Source: Streptomyces sp. Ru73
GTDB lineage: Bacteria > Actinomycetota > Actinomycetes > Streptomycetales > Streptomycetaceae
DNA: 64,000 nt
Assembly (NCBI RefSeq): GCF_002920575.1
Contig: NZ_PQSQ01000011.1
Location: 62,001 to 126,000 of the forward strand
Direction of reading: 5' to 3'
Below, one piece after another: positions 51,645 through 63,096 of this stretch (its first letter is position 1; every line of letters starts with the position of its first letter). The notes beneath the pieces are model-generated. The model was given only the letters and a program-made list of their open reading frames with translations. It was not told the origin of the DNA and did no database searches. The translations under genes were made by a program, and so were the position numbers.

Positions 51645-52234
51645 CCGCCCACGCCGACCAGCCCGCAGACCGGACCGCGCCCGCCGGTACCGCAGGCCGG
51701 ACCGCGGCCGTGGACGGCGCAGAGCGGTCCGCGGCCGCCCGGCCGGAAGCCACGCTGCGGGAGATGCGCTGGTGGGACATCGAGCCGGTGCTGGCGCTGG
51801 AGGAGGACCTCTTCCCCGAGGACGCCTGGTCGCGGGGGATGTTCTGGTCCGAGCTGGCGCACGCCCGCGGCCCCGGCGCGAACCGGCACTACACCGTCGC
51901 CGAGCTGGACGGCCGGCTCGTCGGGTACGGCGGCCTCGCGGCCGTCGACGGCACCGGCGACATCCAGACCATCGCCACCGCGCGCGACCAGTGGGGCTCC
52001 GGGCTCGGCGCCCGGCTGCTGACCGACCTGCTCACCGCCGCCACCGCCTTCGAGTGCCACGAAGTGCTCCTCGAAGTGCGCGTCGACAACCTCCGCGCCC
52101 AGCGGCTGTACGAACGCTTCGGCTTCGAGCCCATCGGCTTCCGCCGCGGCTACTACCAGCCGGGCAACGTCGACGCGCTGGTCATGCGCTACACCTCCGA
52201 ATCCCTCGTACAAGGAACACCGATCAATGGCTGA
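51641..52234 (+). CDS. rimI: Ribosomal protein S18 N-acetyltransferase-like GNAT
   Basis: 197 residues. N-terminal ~40 residues are Ala/Thr-rich and unstructured; the GNAT domain then follows with [20 protein letters not shown], acetyl-CoA motif [14 protein letters not shown], and [21 protein letters not shown]. Its position between tsaB and tsaD is the usual one for RimI. Start overlaps tsaB by 4 nt and its end overlaps tsaD by 8 nt. Confidence 0.9.
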   Translation: MTAHADQPADRTAPAGTAGRTAAVDGAERSAAARPEATLREMRWWDIEPVLALEEDLFPEDAWSRGMFWSELAHARGPGANRHYTVAELDGRLVGYGGLAAVDGTGDIQTIATARDQWGSGLGARLLTDLLTAATAFECHEVLLEVRVDNLRAQRLYERFGFEPIGFRRGYYQPGNVDALVMRYTSESLVQGTPING

Positions 52235-53366
52235 CGAACCGCTCGTCCTCGGCATCGAGACCTCCTGCGACGAAACCGGTGTCGGCATCGTCCGCGGCCA
52301 CACCCTGCTGGCCGACGCGGTCGCCTCCAGCGTCGACGAACACGCCCGCTTCGGCGGCGTCGTCCCCGAGGTCGCCTCCCGCGCCCACCTGGAGGCCATG
52401 GTCCCCACCATCCAGCGCGCCCTGAAGGAGGCCGGCGTCACCGCCTCCGACCTGGACGGCATCGCGGTCACGGCCGGGCCGGGCCTCGCCGGCGCCCTCC
52501 TCGTGGGCACCTCGGCGGCCAAGGCGTACGCGTACGCCCTCGGCAAGCCGCTGTACGGCGTCAACCACCTGGCCTCGCACATCTGCGTCGACCAGCTGGA
52601 GCACGGCGCGCTGCCCGAGCCGACGATGGCGCTGCTGGTCTCCGGCGGGCACTCCTCGCTGCTCCTCGCGCCGGACATCACCTCCGACGTGCGGCCGCTG
52701 GGCTCGACGATCGACGACGCGGCGGGCGAGGCGTTCGACAAGGTCGCGCGGGTGCTGAACCTCGGCTTCCCCGGCGGCCCGGTCATCGACCGGATGGCCC
52801 GCGAGGGCGACCCGGAGGCCATCGCGTTCCCGCGCGGCCTGACCGGCTCCCGCGACCCGAAGTACGACTTCTCCTTCTCCGGCCTGAAGACGGCCGTGGC
52901 CCGCTGGATCGAGGCCAAGCGCGCGGCCGGCGAGGAGGTGCCGGTCGCCGACGTCTCCGCGTCCTTCCAGGAGGCGGTCGTGGACGTGCTGACCCGGAAG
53001 GCGGTACGGGCCTGCAAGGACCACGGCGTGGACCACCTGATGATCGGCGGCGGCGTCGCGGCCAACTCCCGGCTGCGCGCCATGGCCGAGCGGCGCTGCG
53101 AGGACGCGGGCATCACGCTGCGCGTGCCGCGCCCGAAGCTGTGTACGGACAACGGCGCGATGGTCGCGGCCCTGGGCGCCGAGATGGTCGCCCGGAACCG
53201 CCCGCACTCCGCCTGGGAGCTGTCCGCCGACTCCTCCCTCCCGGTCACCGAGCCGTACGTCCCGGCCCCGGGTCACGAGCACCGGCACGGCGTCCCGCAC
53301 AGCCACGCCCACGGGCACGGCCATGACCACGTGCACGAGGTCAGCAAGGACAACCTGTACTCGTGA
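52227..53366 (+). CDS. tsaD: tRNA N6-adenosine threonylcarbamoyltransferase TsaD
   Basis: 379 residues. Catalytic subunit of t6A37 synthesis. Metal His pair in [10 protein letters not shown], opening [26 protein letters not shown] and [12 protein letters not shown] are intact. The protein ends with a His-rich tail ([20 protein letters not shown]..., about 12 His in 25 residues) not needed for the core fold. Starts 8 nt before the rimI stop. Confidence 0.96.
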   Translation: MADEPLVLGIETSCDETGVGIVRGHTLLADAVASSVDEHARFGGVVPEVASRAHLEAMVPTIQRALKEAGVTASDLDGIAVTAGPGLAGALLVGTSAAKAYAYALGKPLYGVNHLASHICVDQLEHGALPEPTMALLVSGGHSSLLLAPDITSDVRPLGSTIDDAAGEAFDKVARVLNLGFPGGPVIDRMAREGDPEAIAFPRGLTGSRDPKYDFSFSGLKTAVARWIEAKRAAGEEVPVADVSASFQEAVVDVLTRKAVRACKDHGVDHLMIGGGVAANSRLRAMAERRCEDAGITLRVPRPKLCTDNGAMVAALGAEMVARNRPHSAWELSADSSLPVTEPYVPAPGHEHRHGVPHSHAHGHGHDHVHEVSKDNLYS

Positions 53367-53380
53367 TCGGCTGCCCCTGA

Positions 53381-54577
53381 TCAGCCGCCGGCGGGCTTCG
53401 CGGGCTGCCCGACGAGCATCGTCGGGGCGCCCGCGACGCGCGTGAGGAGCACGGTGGCGGCGTTCGGGCCGCGGAGCTTCACCTTGCGGCGGATCTCCTC
53501 AGGCTCGACGGCGGAGCCGCGCTTCTTGACCGTCAGCACGCCGATCTCGCGTTCCCGGAGGAGCGCCTTGAGCTTCTTCAGGTTGAAGGGCAGCTCGTCG
53601 GTGATCTCGTAGGCGGTGGCGTACGGGGTGGGGCGCAGCTCGTCGGCCGTGATGTAGGCGATGGTCTCGTCGATCAGGCCGCCGTCCAGCCCGGCGGCGG
53701 CCTCGGCGACCAGGTGGGCGCGGATGACGGCGCCGTCCGGCTCGTAGAGGTAGCGGCCCACGGGCCGCACGGGCGGGTCGGGGAGCGGGGCGGCGGTCTC
53801 CAGGTGCGCGCCGGAGGGCAGCAGGGTGGCCCGTACGGAGCCGGGGGCCGTGCCGAACCAGAGGACGGCCTCCTTCACGTCACCGCCGTCCGAGATCCAC
53901 TCCGCCGCTGCGTCCTCGGGGACCGCCTCGTGCGGGATGCCGGGGGCGACCTTCAGCGCGGCGTGCGGGGCCTTGCGTGCCGCCTCGATCGCCCAGGAGA
54001 GGGGCGGGGAGTACGCCTCCGGGTCGAAGATGCGGCCGCGTCCGCCCCGGCGTGCCGGGTCCACGAAGACCGCGTCGTACGGGGTGGTGTCGATCTCCGT
54101 GACGTCCGCGCAGCGCACCTCGATCAGGTCCGCGAGGCCCAGCGCCTCGGCGTTCGCGCGCGCCACCTCAGCCGTGAGGGGGTCGCGGTCCACGGCCAGC
54201 ACCGGGATGCCGGCCCGCGCGTACGCGAGCGCGTCGCCGCCGATGCCGCAGCACAGGTCGGCGACGCTGCGTACGCCCAGCTCCGCGAGGCGGGCTGCGC
54301 GGTGCACGGCGACGGTGCGGCGGGTGGACTGCTCGACGCCGTTCGGGGTGAAGAACATCCGGTACGCGTCCTCGGCGCCGAACTTCGCGACCGCGCGCTG
54401 CCGCAGCCGGGCCTGCCCGAGGGCCGCGGACACCAGCTCGGCGGGGTGCTCGCGGCGCAGCCGGGTGGCGGTGGCGAGCTCCTGGGCGGGGTCGTGGTCG
54501 CGGAGGCCGGCCAGCAGGGCCCGGCCCTCGTCGCTGAGCAGTGCGGAGAAGGCGTCGAGAGGGTTCACCCGGCCCAT
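53381..54577 (-). CDS. THUMP-like class I SAM-dependent methyltransferase
   Basis: 398 residues from the ATG at 54577 (MGRVNPLDAFSALLSDEGRA). SAM site VADLCCGIGGDALAYA with the acid loop VLAVDRDPLTAEVA; catalytic-region VFVDPARRGGRGR resembles N-methyltransferase DPPR/Y-type motifs; the C-terminal ~80 residues (ELPFNLKKLKALLRERE to PTMLVGQP) match the THUMP-domain-like segment of this actinobacterial family. RNA is the probable substrate. Convergent with tsaD, 14 bp apart; divergent from groES. Confidence 0.85.
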   Translation of the reverse strand: MGRVNPLDAFSALLSDEGRALLAGLRDHDPAQELATATRLRREHPAELVSAALGQARLRQRAVAKFGAEDAYRMFFTPNGVEQSTRRTVAVHRAARLAELGVRSVADLCCGIGGDALAYARAGIPVLAVDRDPLTAEVARANAEALGLADLIEVRCADVTEIDTTPYDAVFVDPARRGGRGRIFDPEAYSPPLSWAIEAARKAPHAALKVAPGIPHEAVPEDAAAEWISDGGDVKEAVLWFGTAPGSVRATLLPSGAHLETAAPLPDPPVRPVGRYLYEPDGAVIRAHLVAEAAAGLDGGLIDETIAYITADELRPTPYATAYEITDELPFNLKKLKALLREREIGVLTVKKRGSAVEPEEIRRKVKLRGPNAATVLLTRVAGAPTMLVGQPAKPAGG

Positions 54578-54668
54578 TCTGGGGCAGGTCACAGACCTTG
54601 TGGCGACCGGCCGGACCGGGCCCGGGGCCACTCCTGCCGGTACTTCTCACCACGACATGGGCGCGGGA

Positions 54669-54695
54669 TTGGCACTCCGCTTGACCGAGTGCTAA
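54669..54695 (+). promoter_or_regulatory. CIRCE element 1 with embedded -35
   Basis: TTGGCACTC-N9-GAGTGCTAA, one mismatch from the HrcA consensus. The 9-nt spacer contains TTGACC (54681-54686), which forms a promoter with TAGTCT (54704-54709) at a 17-nt spacing, so HrcA binding would cover the -35. Confidence 0.92.
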
Positions 54696-54703
54696 CCGCG
54701 TCA

Positions 54704-54709
54704 TAGTCT
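54704..54709 (+). promoter_or_regulatory. groES-groEL promoter -10
   Basis: TAGTCT, 17 nt after TTGACC in CIRCE 1. Transcription should start near 54716, inside CIRCE 2, giving a leader of ~170 nt. Confidence 0.8.
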
Positions 54710-54714
54710 CGGCG

Positions 54715-54741
54715 CTGGCACTCCCCATTGGAGAGTGCCAA
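54715..54741 (+). promoter_or_regulatory. CIRCE element 2
   Basis: CTGGCACTC-N9-GAGTGCCAA at the expected transcription start. Less conserved than element 1 at the outer bases. Together with element 1 it gives tandem HrcA operators 19 bp apart. These elements and the promoter fill the 307-base gap between the methyltransferase and groES. Confidence 0.88.
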
Positions 54742-54884
54742 ACAGCGAGCCGACCGGGCGCACGCCCGGGGAGCGAGCAGAAGCTACGCGCGACGGGCAG
54801 GTCCGGCACCCGCGACGACGGATCGACCTGGTCGCCACCTCAGACAGTTAACCCCGTGAGATCTCCGAAGGGGGAGGTCGGATC

Positions 54885-55193
54885 GTGACGACCGCCAGCT
54901 CCAAGGTTGCCATCAAGCCGCTCGAGGACCGCATTGTGGTCCAGCCGCTCGACGCCGAGCAGACCACGGCTTCGGGCCTGGTCATTCCGGACACCGCCAA
55001 GGAGAAGCCCCAGGAGGGCGTCGTCCTGGCCGTGGGCCCGGGCCGCTTCGAGGACGGCAACCGTCTTCCGCTCGACGTTTCCGTCGGCGACGTCGTGCTC
55101 TACAGCAAGTACGGCGGCACCGAGGTGAAGTACAACGGCGAGGAGTACCTCGTCCTCTCGGCCCGCGACGTTCTCGCGATCGTCGAGAAGTAA
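54885..55193 (+). CDS. groES: Co-chaperonin GroES
   Basis: 102 residues, starting with GTG ([20 protein letters not shown]). Heptameric lid of the chaperonin; mobile loop [19 protein letters not shown] is conserved. Heat-inducible through HrcA/CIRCE. groEL1 follows after 132 bp. Confidence 0.97.
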   Translation: MTTASSKVAIKPLEDRIVVQPLDAEQTTASGLVIPDTAKEKPQEGVVLAVGPGRFEDGNRLPLDVSVGDVVLYSKYGGTEVKYNGEEYLVLSARDVLAIVEK

Positions 55194-55322
55194 GCCGGGG
55201 CCTGGGAGCGACCCCAGGTCAATGCTTCACCCCAGCTGTTCTTGATCTGCGCCCCTGGTTCCCGCGTCTCACCACCCGGGGCAGGGGCGCAGTTCGTTGA
55301 GAGTACGACTAAGGACACGTAA

Positions 55323-56948
<1,626 letters not shown>

Positions 56949-56964
56949 GCGCAGGCACCTCGTA

Positions 56965-57002
56965 CCGAGGCCCGGCACCCCGAGAGGGGCGCCGGGCCTC
57001 GG
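56965..57002. terminator. groES-groEL terminator (bidirectional)
   Basis: Perfect 12-bp outer stem (56965-56976 with 56991-57002) and an inner CCCC/GGGG, followed on + by TCGTTGCG. Shared by the convergent dehydrogenase gene. Confidence 0.85.
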
Positions 57003-57019
57003 TCGTTGCGTACGGCTGT

Positions 57020-57793
57020 CTACTGCGGCCCGTACTTGCGGCCCGTGCGGGAGGTGACGCCGCCCAGGAGGTTGCGCGGGGCGAGCTTCACGACGCCCAT
57101 CAGGGCCTTGTACCGGGGGTCGGGGATCGACAGCGACCGGCCGCGGGCCAGGTCCTTCATCGCGGCGTCCACCAGGTTGTCAGCGTCCAGCCACATCCAG
57201 CCCGGGATGTTGTCCGTGCCCATCCCCGCGCGCTCGTGGAACTCGGTACGCACGAACCCGGGGCACAGCGCCATCAGCCGCACCCCGCTCCCCGCCAGGT
57301 CGCGCGCGGCGCCCTGGGTGAACTGCACGACCCACGCCTTGCTCGCGCCGTACGTCCCGCGCGGTACGAAGGCCGCGACCGAGGCCACGTTGACCACCCC
57401 GCCGCGCCGCCGCTCGCGCATGCCCGTGACCGCCGCCGAGGTCAGCCGCAGCACCGCCTCGCAGTGCACCTTCAGCATCGCCAGCTCATCGGCCATGGGG
57501 ACTTCCAGGAACTCGCCCTTGTTGCCGAAGCCCGCGTTGTTGACCAGCAGGTCCACCGGGTGCCTGCGGTCACCCAGCCGTTCCTCGACGGCCGCGATGC
57601 CCTCCTCCGTCGCCAGGTCGGCGACCAGCACCCCGACCTCGACACCGTGCCGGTCGTGCAGTTCGGCCGCGTGGTCGCGCAGCTTCTCTTCGTTACGGGC
57701 CACCAGCACCAGGTTGTGTCCGTCGGCCGCCAGCCGGCGCGCGAACGCCGCTCCGATGCCCGCAGTCGCTCCCGTGACCAATGCAGTCGTCAT
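57020..57793 (-). CDS. Short-chain dehydrogenase/reductase
   Basis: 257 residues. Classical SDR: NADP-type motif VTGATAGIGAAFARRLA near the N terminus, NNAGFGNKGEF, catalytic Ser/Tyr/Lys around ASVAAFVPRGTYGASKAWV. Cofactor probably NADP (Arg residues after the Gly motif). The C terminus extends beyond the core with a basic segment. Substrate unknown. Divergent from the LysR gene, which may regulate it. Confidence 0.88.
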   Translation of the reverse strand: MTTALVTGATAGIGAAFARRLAADGHNLVLVARNEEKLRDHAAELHDRHGVEVGVLVADLATEEGIAAVEERLGDRRHPVDLLVNNAGFGNKGEFLEVPMADELAMLKVHCEAVLRLTSAAVTGMRERRRGGVVNVASVAAFVPRGTYGASKAWVVQFTQGAARDLAGSGVRLMALCPGFVRTEFHERAGMGTDNIPGWMWLDADNLVDAAMKDLARGRSLSIPDPRYKALMGVVKLAPRNLLGGVTSRTGRKYGPQ

Positions 57794-58013
57794 AAGAGAA
57801 CGCTATCGGCCCGGTGGCGACCCGCCCGTCGGCCGGGGCCCCGGTCACCGGACCGGATGTCAGCTTCTTTATATTTTCCGGCACTTCGCGCGACGCACCG
57901 ATCGCATTCGGCCCATTGCCGGTCGGCTTCGCGCCGAAAAACCGTCCGCGCTGCGCACCCGCCAGGCGGTACGGCACCCCTAAAGCGGTGACCGAATATT
58001 CCGACTCCGCCCC

Positions 58014-58029
58014 AAGCAGTGCTTATGCT
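58014..58029 (+). promoter_or_regulatory. Palindrome plus -10 at the LysR gene start
   Basis: AAGCAGTGCTT (58014-58024, perfect) runs into TATGCT (58024-58029), a -10-like hexamer only 6 nt before the ATG. This spacing fits leaderless transcription and a possible autoregulatory site. The rest of the 242-bp divergent region toward the dehydrogenase shows no other clear motif. Confidence 0.4.
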
Positions 58030-58035
58030 TGAGGA

Positions 58036-58947
58036 ATGATCGAGGCCCGTCATCTCCGTGTGCTGCGCGCCGTCGCCCGGAGTGGTTCCTTCTCCGCCGC
58101 CGCACGTGAGCTCGGCTGCACCCAGCCCGCCGTCTCCCAGCAGATAAAGGCGCTGGAACAGTCGGCGGGCACGCCGCTGATCATCCGTACCGGCCGCGAG
58201 ATGCGCCTCACCGAGGCGGGTCAGGCCCTCGTACGGCACGCCGCCGGCATCCTCGCCGGGCTCACCGCAGCCGAGGAGGAGGTCGCGGCGATCGCCGGGC
58301 TGCGCGCCGGACGGGTGCGGCTGGTGTCCTTCCCCTCGGGCAGCTCCACGCTGGTGCCCACCGCGCTGGCCGCGATGCGGGCCGCGCACCCCGGCACGGC
58401 GGTGTCGCTGGACGAGGCGGAGCCGCCGCGCTCCATCGAGATGCTGCGCGGCGGGGACTGCGAGATCGCGCTGGCCTTCCGCTACCCGGAGGTGCCGGGC
58501 GCCGACCCGGCCGCCGAGTCCGAGTGGGACGACCTGATCGTCCGCCGGGTGCTCACGGACCGGCTGGTCGGGCTCGTGCCCGAGGAGCACCGGTTCGCCG
58601 ACGCAGGCCGGGCCGGCTTCGCCGAGCTTGCCGACGATCCGTGGATCGCGGGCTGCCCGCGCTGCCGCCGCCACCTGGTCTCGGTGTGCGAGAGCGCCGG
58701 TTTCACGCCACGCATCGACTTCGCCACCGACGACTATCCGGCCGTGATCGGCCTGGTCGGGGCCGGGCTCGGGGTCGCCGCGCTGCCGGAGCTGGCGCTG
58801 GCTTCCGTACGGCCCAAGGGGGCCCGCCGGATCCTGCTGGAGCCGGCCGTGCAGCGCGAGATCGTCGCGCTCACCCTGCCGGACCTGGCGCAGGTCCCGG
58901 CCGTGACGGCCATGCTCGACCAGCTGGCGGCCGCGGGCCGCCGCTGA
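58036..58947 (+). CDS. LysR-family transcriptional regulator
   Basis: 303 residues. N-terminal winged HTH (MIEARHLRVLRAVARSGSFS, AARELGCTQPAVSQQIKALE) and a LysR effector domain from ~90 (VRLVSFPSGSSTLVPTALAA, GLVGAGLGVAALPELAL). Normal length. A Cys pair (CPRCRRH) lies in the effector domain. Probably controls itself or the divergent dehydrogenase; effector unknown. Confidence 0.9.
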   Translation: MIEARHLRVLRAVARSGSFSAAARELGCTQPAVSQQIKALEQSAGTPLIIRTGREMRLTEAGQALVRHAAGILAGLTAAEEEVAAIAGLRAGRVRLVSFPSGSSTLVPTALAAMRAAHPGTAVSLDEAEPPRSIEMLRGGDCEIALAFRYPEVPGADPAAESEWDDLIVRRVLTDRLVGLVPEEHRFADAGRAGFAELADDPWIAGCPRCRRHLVSVCESAGFTPRIDFATDDYPAVIGLVGAGLGVAALPELALASVRPKGARRILLEPAVQREIVALTLPDLAQVPAVTAMLDQLAAAGRR

Positions 58948-58950
58948 CCC

Positions 58951-58981
58951 GCTCCGTACCGCTCTCCCGGCAGTACGGAGC
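58951..58981. terminator. Candidate terminator between LysR and whiD
   Basis: GCTCCGTAC (58951-58959) and GTACGGAGC (58973-58981) form a perfect 9-bp stem around 13 nt, between convergent genes. Confidence 0.55.
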
Positions 58982-59044
58982 GTCGCGCGGCCGCCCGCGG
59001 CCTCGGTGCAGAAACGTTTCCTCTGTTCGGGTGCCCTGCGGGGT

Positions 59045-59374
59045 TCAGCCTCCCGACATCGTCGCCGGACCGCCGCCGCCCGCGGGCACCAGACGGTGCC
59101 GGGCCCGGCCCATCAGCTCTTCCCTCTCGTCCTCGGTCAGTCCGCCCCAGACGCCGTAGGGCTCACGTACGGCCAGTGCGTGGGCCGCGCATTCGGCACG
59201 CACCGGGCAGCGCATGCAGACCTCTTTCGCCGATGTCTCGCGCGCGCTGCGGGCCGCGCCGCGCTCGCCCTCGGGATGGAAGAAGAGCGAACTGTCCACG
59301 CCGCGGCAGGCGGCGAGCAGTTGCCAGTCCCAGAGGTCGGCGTTCGGGCCCGGGAGGCGGGAGAAATCTGCCAT
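59045..59374 (-). CDS. whiD: WhiB-family sporulation regulator WhiD
   Basis: 109 residues. Iron-sulfur cluster ligands Cys23, Cys53, Cys56 and Cys62 (AACRGVD..., VCMRCPVRAEC), the turn motif GVWGG and a basic C-terminal segment (MGRARHRLV). Opening MADFSRLPGPNADLWDWQLL and location beside bldM identify it as WhiD, required for spore maturation; WhiB proteins act on the principal sigma factor region 4. ATG behind GAGGGGAC. Confidence 0.93.
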   Translation of the reverse strand: MADFSRLPGPNADLWDWQLLAACRGVDSSLFFHPEGERGAARSARETSAKEVCMRCPVRAECAAHALAVREPYGVWGGLTEDEREELMGRARHRLVPAGGGGPATMSGG

Positions 59375-59422
59375 TGCTAGTCCCCTCGAAGCGTGGCGGT
59401 ATCGGGCTCCTGCTCAAGACCG

Positions 59423-59447
59423 TACATCTACCTTCTAAGTAGATGTA
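59423..59447. promoter_or_regulatory. Inverted repeat in the whiD upstream region
   Basis: TACATCTAC and GTAGATGTA form a perfect 9-bp inverted repeat around 7 nt in an AT-rich stretch, 49-73 bp upstream of the whiD start. It could be an operator or a leader hairpin. The remainder of the 389-base whiD-bldM gap is described under the bldM promoter. Confidence 0.4.
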
Positions 59448-59612
59448 AATATGACTCATCTCGAATCTTGCCCCAGAAGCAAGAAACACGGAAAAAAACT
59501 CACCAAACAGGGCAAAGGGGACGGCTTACGGAAAGTGAGGTGCCGAGGGGCGCGGGTCTTGCTGCTACGTGTCCGGCCCCTCACATAGAGTGTCGAAAAC
59601 GGCTCCTCAGCC

Positions 59613-59640
59613 CGTAACTCTTTCGGGTGACCGTCGTTGA
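59613..59640 (+). promoter_or_regulatory. Sigma-BldN promoter of bldM
   Basis: CGTAAC (59613-59618), exactly 16 nt, CGTTGA (59635-59640): a full match to the BldN consensus known for bldM and chaplin genes. It lies ~120 nt before the bldM ATG. The spacer contains CGGGTGA (59624-59630), which matches a half-site described for BldM binding, so feedback is possible. Confidence 0.85.
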
Positions 59641-59763
59641 GAGTGCGGAAGCGGTTGACAGAGGGACTACCCGGGCAGGTGTCCGAGGCCGTCAATCGCA
59701 CAGGTGACGATACGTACCAGCCTGGAGGCACAACGTGACGCGCATCAGCTGCGGAGGACGGCC

Positions 59764-60375
59764 ATGACTTCCGTCCTCGTCTGCGACGACTCCCCGCTTG
59801 CCCGAGAGGCGCTCCGTCGGGCGGTTGCGACCGTTCCCGGCGTCGAGCGCGTGACGACCGCGGCCAACGGCGAGGAAGTCCTCCGCCGCTGGGGTGCCGA
59901 TCGTTCCGACCTGATCCTGATGGACGTGCGGATGCCCGGCCTCGGCGGTGTCGAGACCGTGCGCCGGCTGCTGTCCGCCGACCCGGGCGCCCGGATCATC
60001 ATGCTCACGGTCGCCGAGGACCTCGACGGGGTGGCCCTCGCCGTCGCCGCCGGCGCCCGCGGCTATCTGCACAAGGACGCCTCCCGCGCCGAGCTGCGCG
60101 CGACCGTCACCCAGGCGCTCGCCGACCCGACCTGGCGCCTCGCCCCGCGCCGGCTGCGGTCCGCCGAGATGGGCGCGGCCCCGACGCTCACCGCGCGCGA
60201 GATCCAGGTACTGGAGGGCATGAGCCACGGCCGGTCGAACGCCGAGATCGGGCGCGAGCTGTTCCTCTCCGAGGACACGGTCAAGACGCACGCCCGGCGT
60301 CTCTTCAAGAAGCTCGGCGCCTCCGACCGGGCGCACGCGGTGGCGCTCGGCTTCCGCTGGGGCCTGGTCCGCTGA
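59764..60375 (+). CDS. bldM: Developmental response regulator BldM
   Basis: 203 residues from the ATG at 59764 (MTSVLVCDDSPLAREALRRA), with GGAGGA 6-7 nt upstream; the upstream GTG at 59704 is rejected. Atypical orphan response regulator: receiver with Asp8, Asp9, Asp54 (MDVRMPG), Thr82 and Lys104, then a LuxR-type HTH (LTAREIQVLEGMSHGRSNAE, FLSEDTVKTHARRLFKKLGA). BldM acts alone or with WhiI on aerial hypha and spore genes without needing phosphorylation. Directly next to whiD, as in S. coelicolor. Confidence 0.96.
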   Translation: MTSVLVCDDSPLAREALRRAVATVPGVERVTTAANGEEVLRRWGADRSDLILMDVRMPGLGGVETVRRLLSADPGARIIMLTVAEDLDGVALAVAAGARGYLHKDASRAELRATVTQALADPTWRLAPRRLRSAEMGAAPTLTAREIQVLEGMSHGRSNAEIGRELFLSEDTVKTHARRLFKKLGASDRAHAVALGFRWGLVR

Positions 60376-60394
60376 GCGTTCCGACGCGCGGGCG

Positions 60395-60452
60395 CAGCGG
60401 GGCCGCGGCGCGCGCCGTCCCGACGGGGGTGGCGCGTACCACGGCCCCGCTG
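60395..60452 (+). terminator. Candidate bldM terminator
   Basis: CAGCGGGGCCG (60395-60405) pairs with CGGCCCCGCTG (60442-60452), 11 bp, with a large loop that can form its own CGGCGC/GCGCCG stem. 19 nt after bldM. Confidence 0.55.
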
Positions 60453-60657
60453 TGCCGACGTCCGGCGCCGAAACCTCACGCGATGCCGCATGCTTGAGGT
60501 GTGACTCCTCCCCGGCTCCAGGGCCGGGGCTTCTCACTCGGCCAGAAGAGACCTCATGACGGACATGCGCATCACGGTGCCCCGCGGCACCGACGAACGC
60601 CATGGGCGACGTCTCGGGTCCGGCATGGGCAACACCCGAAAGGGGGAGGCGTGGGAC

Positions 60658-61323
60658 GTGAGTGCAGGCACACCGACGCATAACACTTCGGTGCACAACT
60701 ACGGGGGCGATGCCGCGGACCGCGCGGCGTCAAGGCACCATGGACCGATGCGCGATGACGGGACCCAGGAGATCGGCGGGCTCGTCGCACGTGCCGTCGA
60801 GGGTGACCGGCAGGCGACGCACGACCTGCTCGCACACGTGCACCCGCTCGCACTGCGGTACTGCCGTACGCGACTGTCCAGGCTGCCGGGTGATGCCCGC
60901 CACTTCGTGGAGGACCTCGCACAGGAGGTCTGCGTGGCGGTGCTGTGCGCGCTGCCGCGTTACCGGGACACCGGCAAGCCCTTCGAGGCGTTCGTCTTCG
61001 CCATCGCGGCGCACAAGGTCGCCGATCTGCAGCGGGCCGCGATGCGCGGTCCCGGCAGCACGGCCGTGCCCTCGGACGAGATGCCGGAGCAGCCGGACGA
61101 CTCGCTCGGGCCCGAGGAACGGGCGCTGCTGAGCAGCGACGCGGAGTGGGCGAAGAAGCTGCTGGCCAGCCTGCCGGAGAACCAGCGGGAGCTGGTGCTG
61201 CTGCGGGTGGCGGTCGGGCTCACGGCGGAGGAGACCGGGCAGATGCTGGGAATGTCGCCGGGGGCCGTACGGGTCGCGCAGCACCGCGCGCTCAGCCGGC
61301 TCAGGGCGCTCGCCGAGCAGTAG
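60658..61323 (+). CDS. shbA: ECF sigma factor, ShbA/SigD type
   Basis: 221 residues from the GTG at 60658, chosen for GGGGGAGG 8 nt upstream; ATG 60556 and ATG 60748 are alternatives. Region 2 ([39 protein letters not shown]) and region 4 ([40 protein letters not shown]) are complete. Position directly upstream of guaB matches mycobacterial SigD and the streptomycete ShbA, reported to drive the principal sigma gene hrdB. No anti-sigma gene follows here, consistent with ShbA. Confidence 0.88.
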   Translation: MSAGTPTHNTSVHNYGGDAADRAASRHHGPMRDDGTQEIGGLVARAVEGDRQATHDLLAHVHPLALRYCRTRLSRLPGDARHFVEDLAQEVCVAVLCALPRYRDTGKPFEAFVFAIAAHKVADLQRAAMRGPGSTAVPSDEMPEQPDDSLGPEERALLSSDAEWAKKLLASLPENQRELVLLRVAVGLTAEETGQMLGMSPGAVRVAQHRALSRLRALAEQ

Positions 61324-61404
61324 GCGCTGCCGCGTCCGAGTACGGAGAGGGGCGGGCGTCCGCGCCCCGGTCCGTACGTGTGAACGTCCAAAGAGTGCGG
61401 GTGA

Positions 61405-62982
<1,578 letters not shown>

Positions 62983-63017
62983 GCGGGTAGGCCCGGTTCC
63001 GGGCCACGGCGTGAGGG

Positions 63018-63047
63018 GGAGCCCGCGGACGGCCGTCCGCGGGCTCC
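63018..63047 (+). terminator. guaB terminator
   Basis: Perfect 13-bp stem (63018-63030 with 63035-63047), loop GGCC, 35 nt after guaB. guaB3 therefore probably has its own promoter; a TACTGG at 63061 is near the expected -10. Confidence 0.8.
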
Positions 63048-63096
63048 GGCGTGTCGGGGATACTGGAACGGCAGACAAAGAGGAAAGGCCACCACA

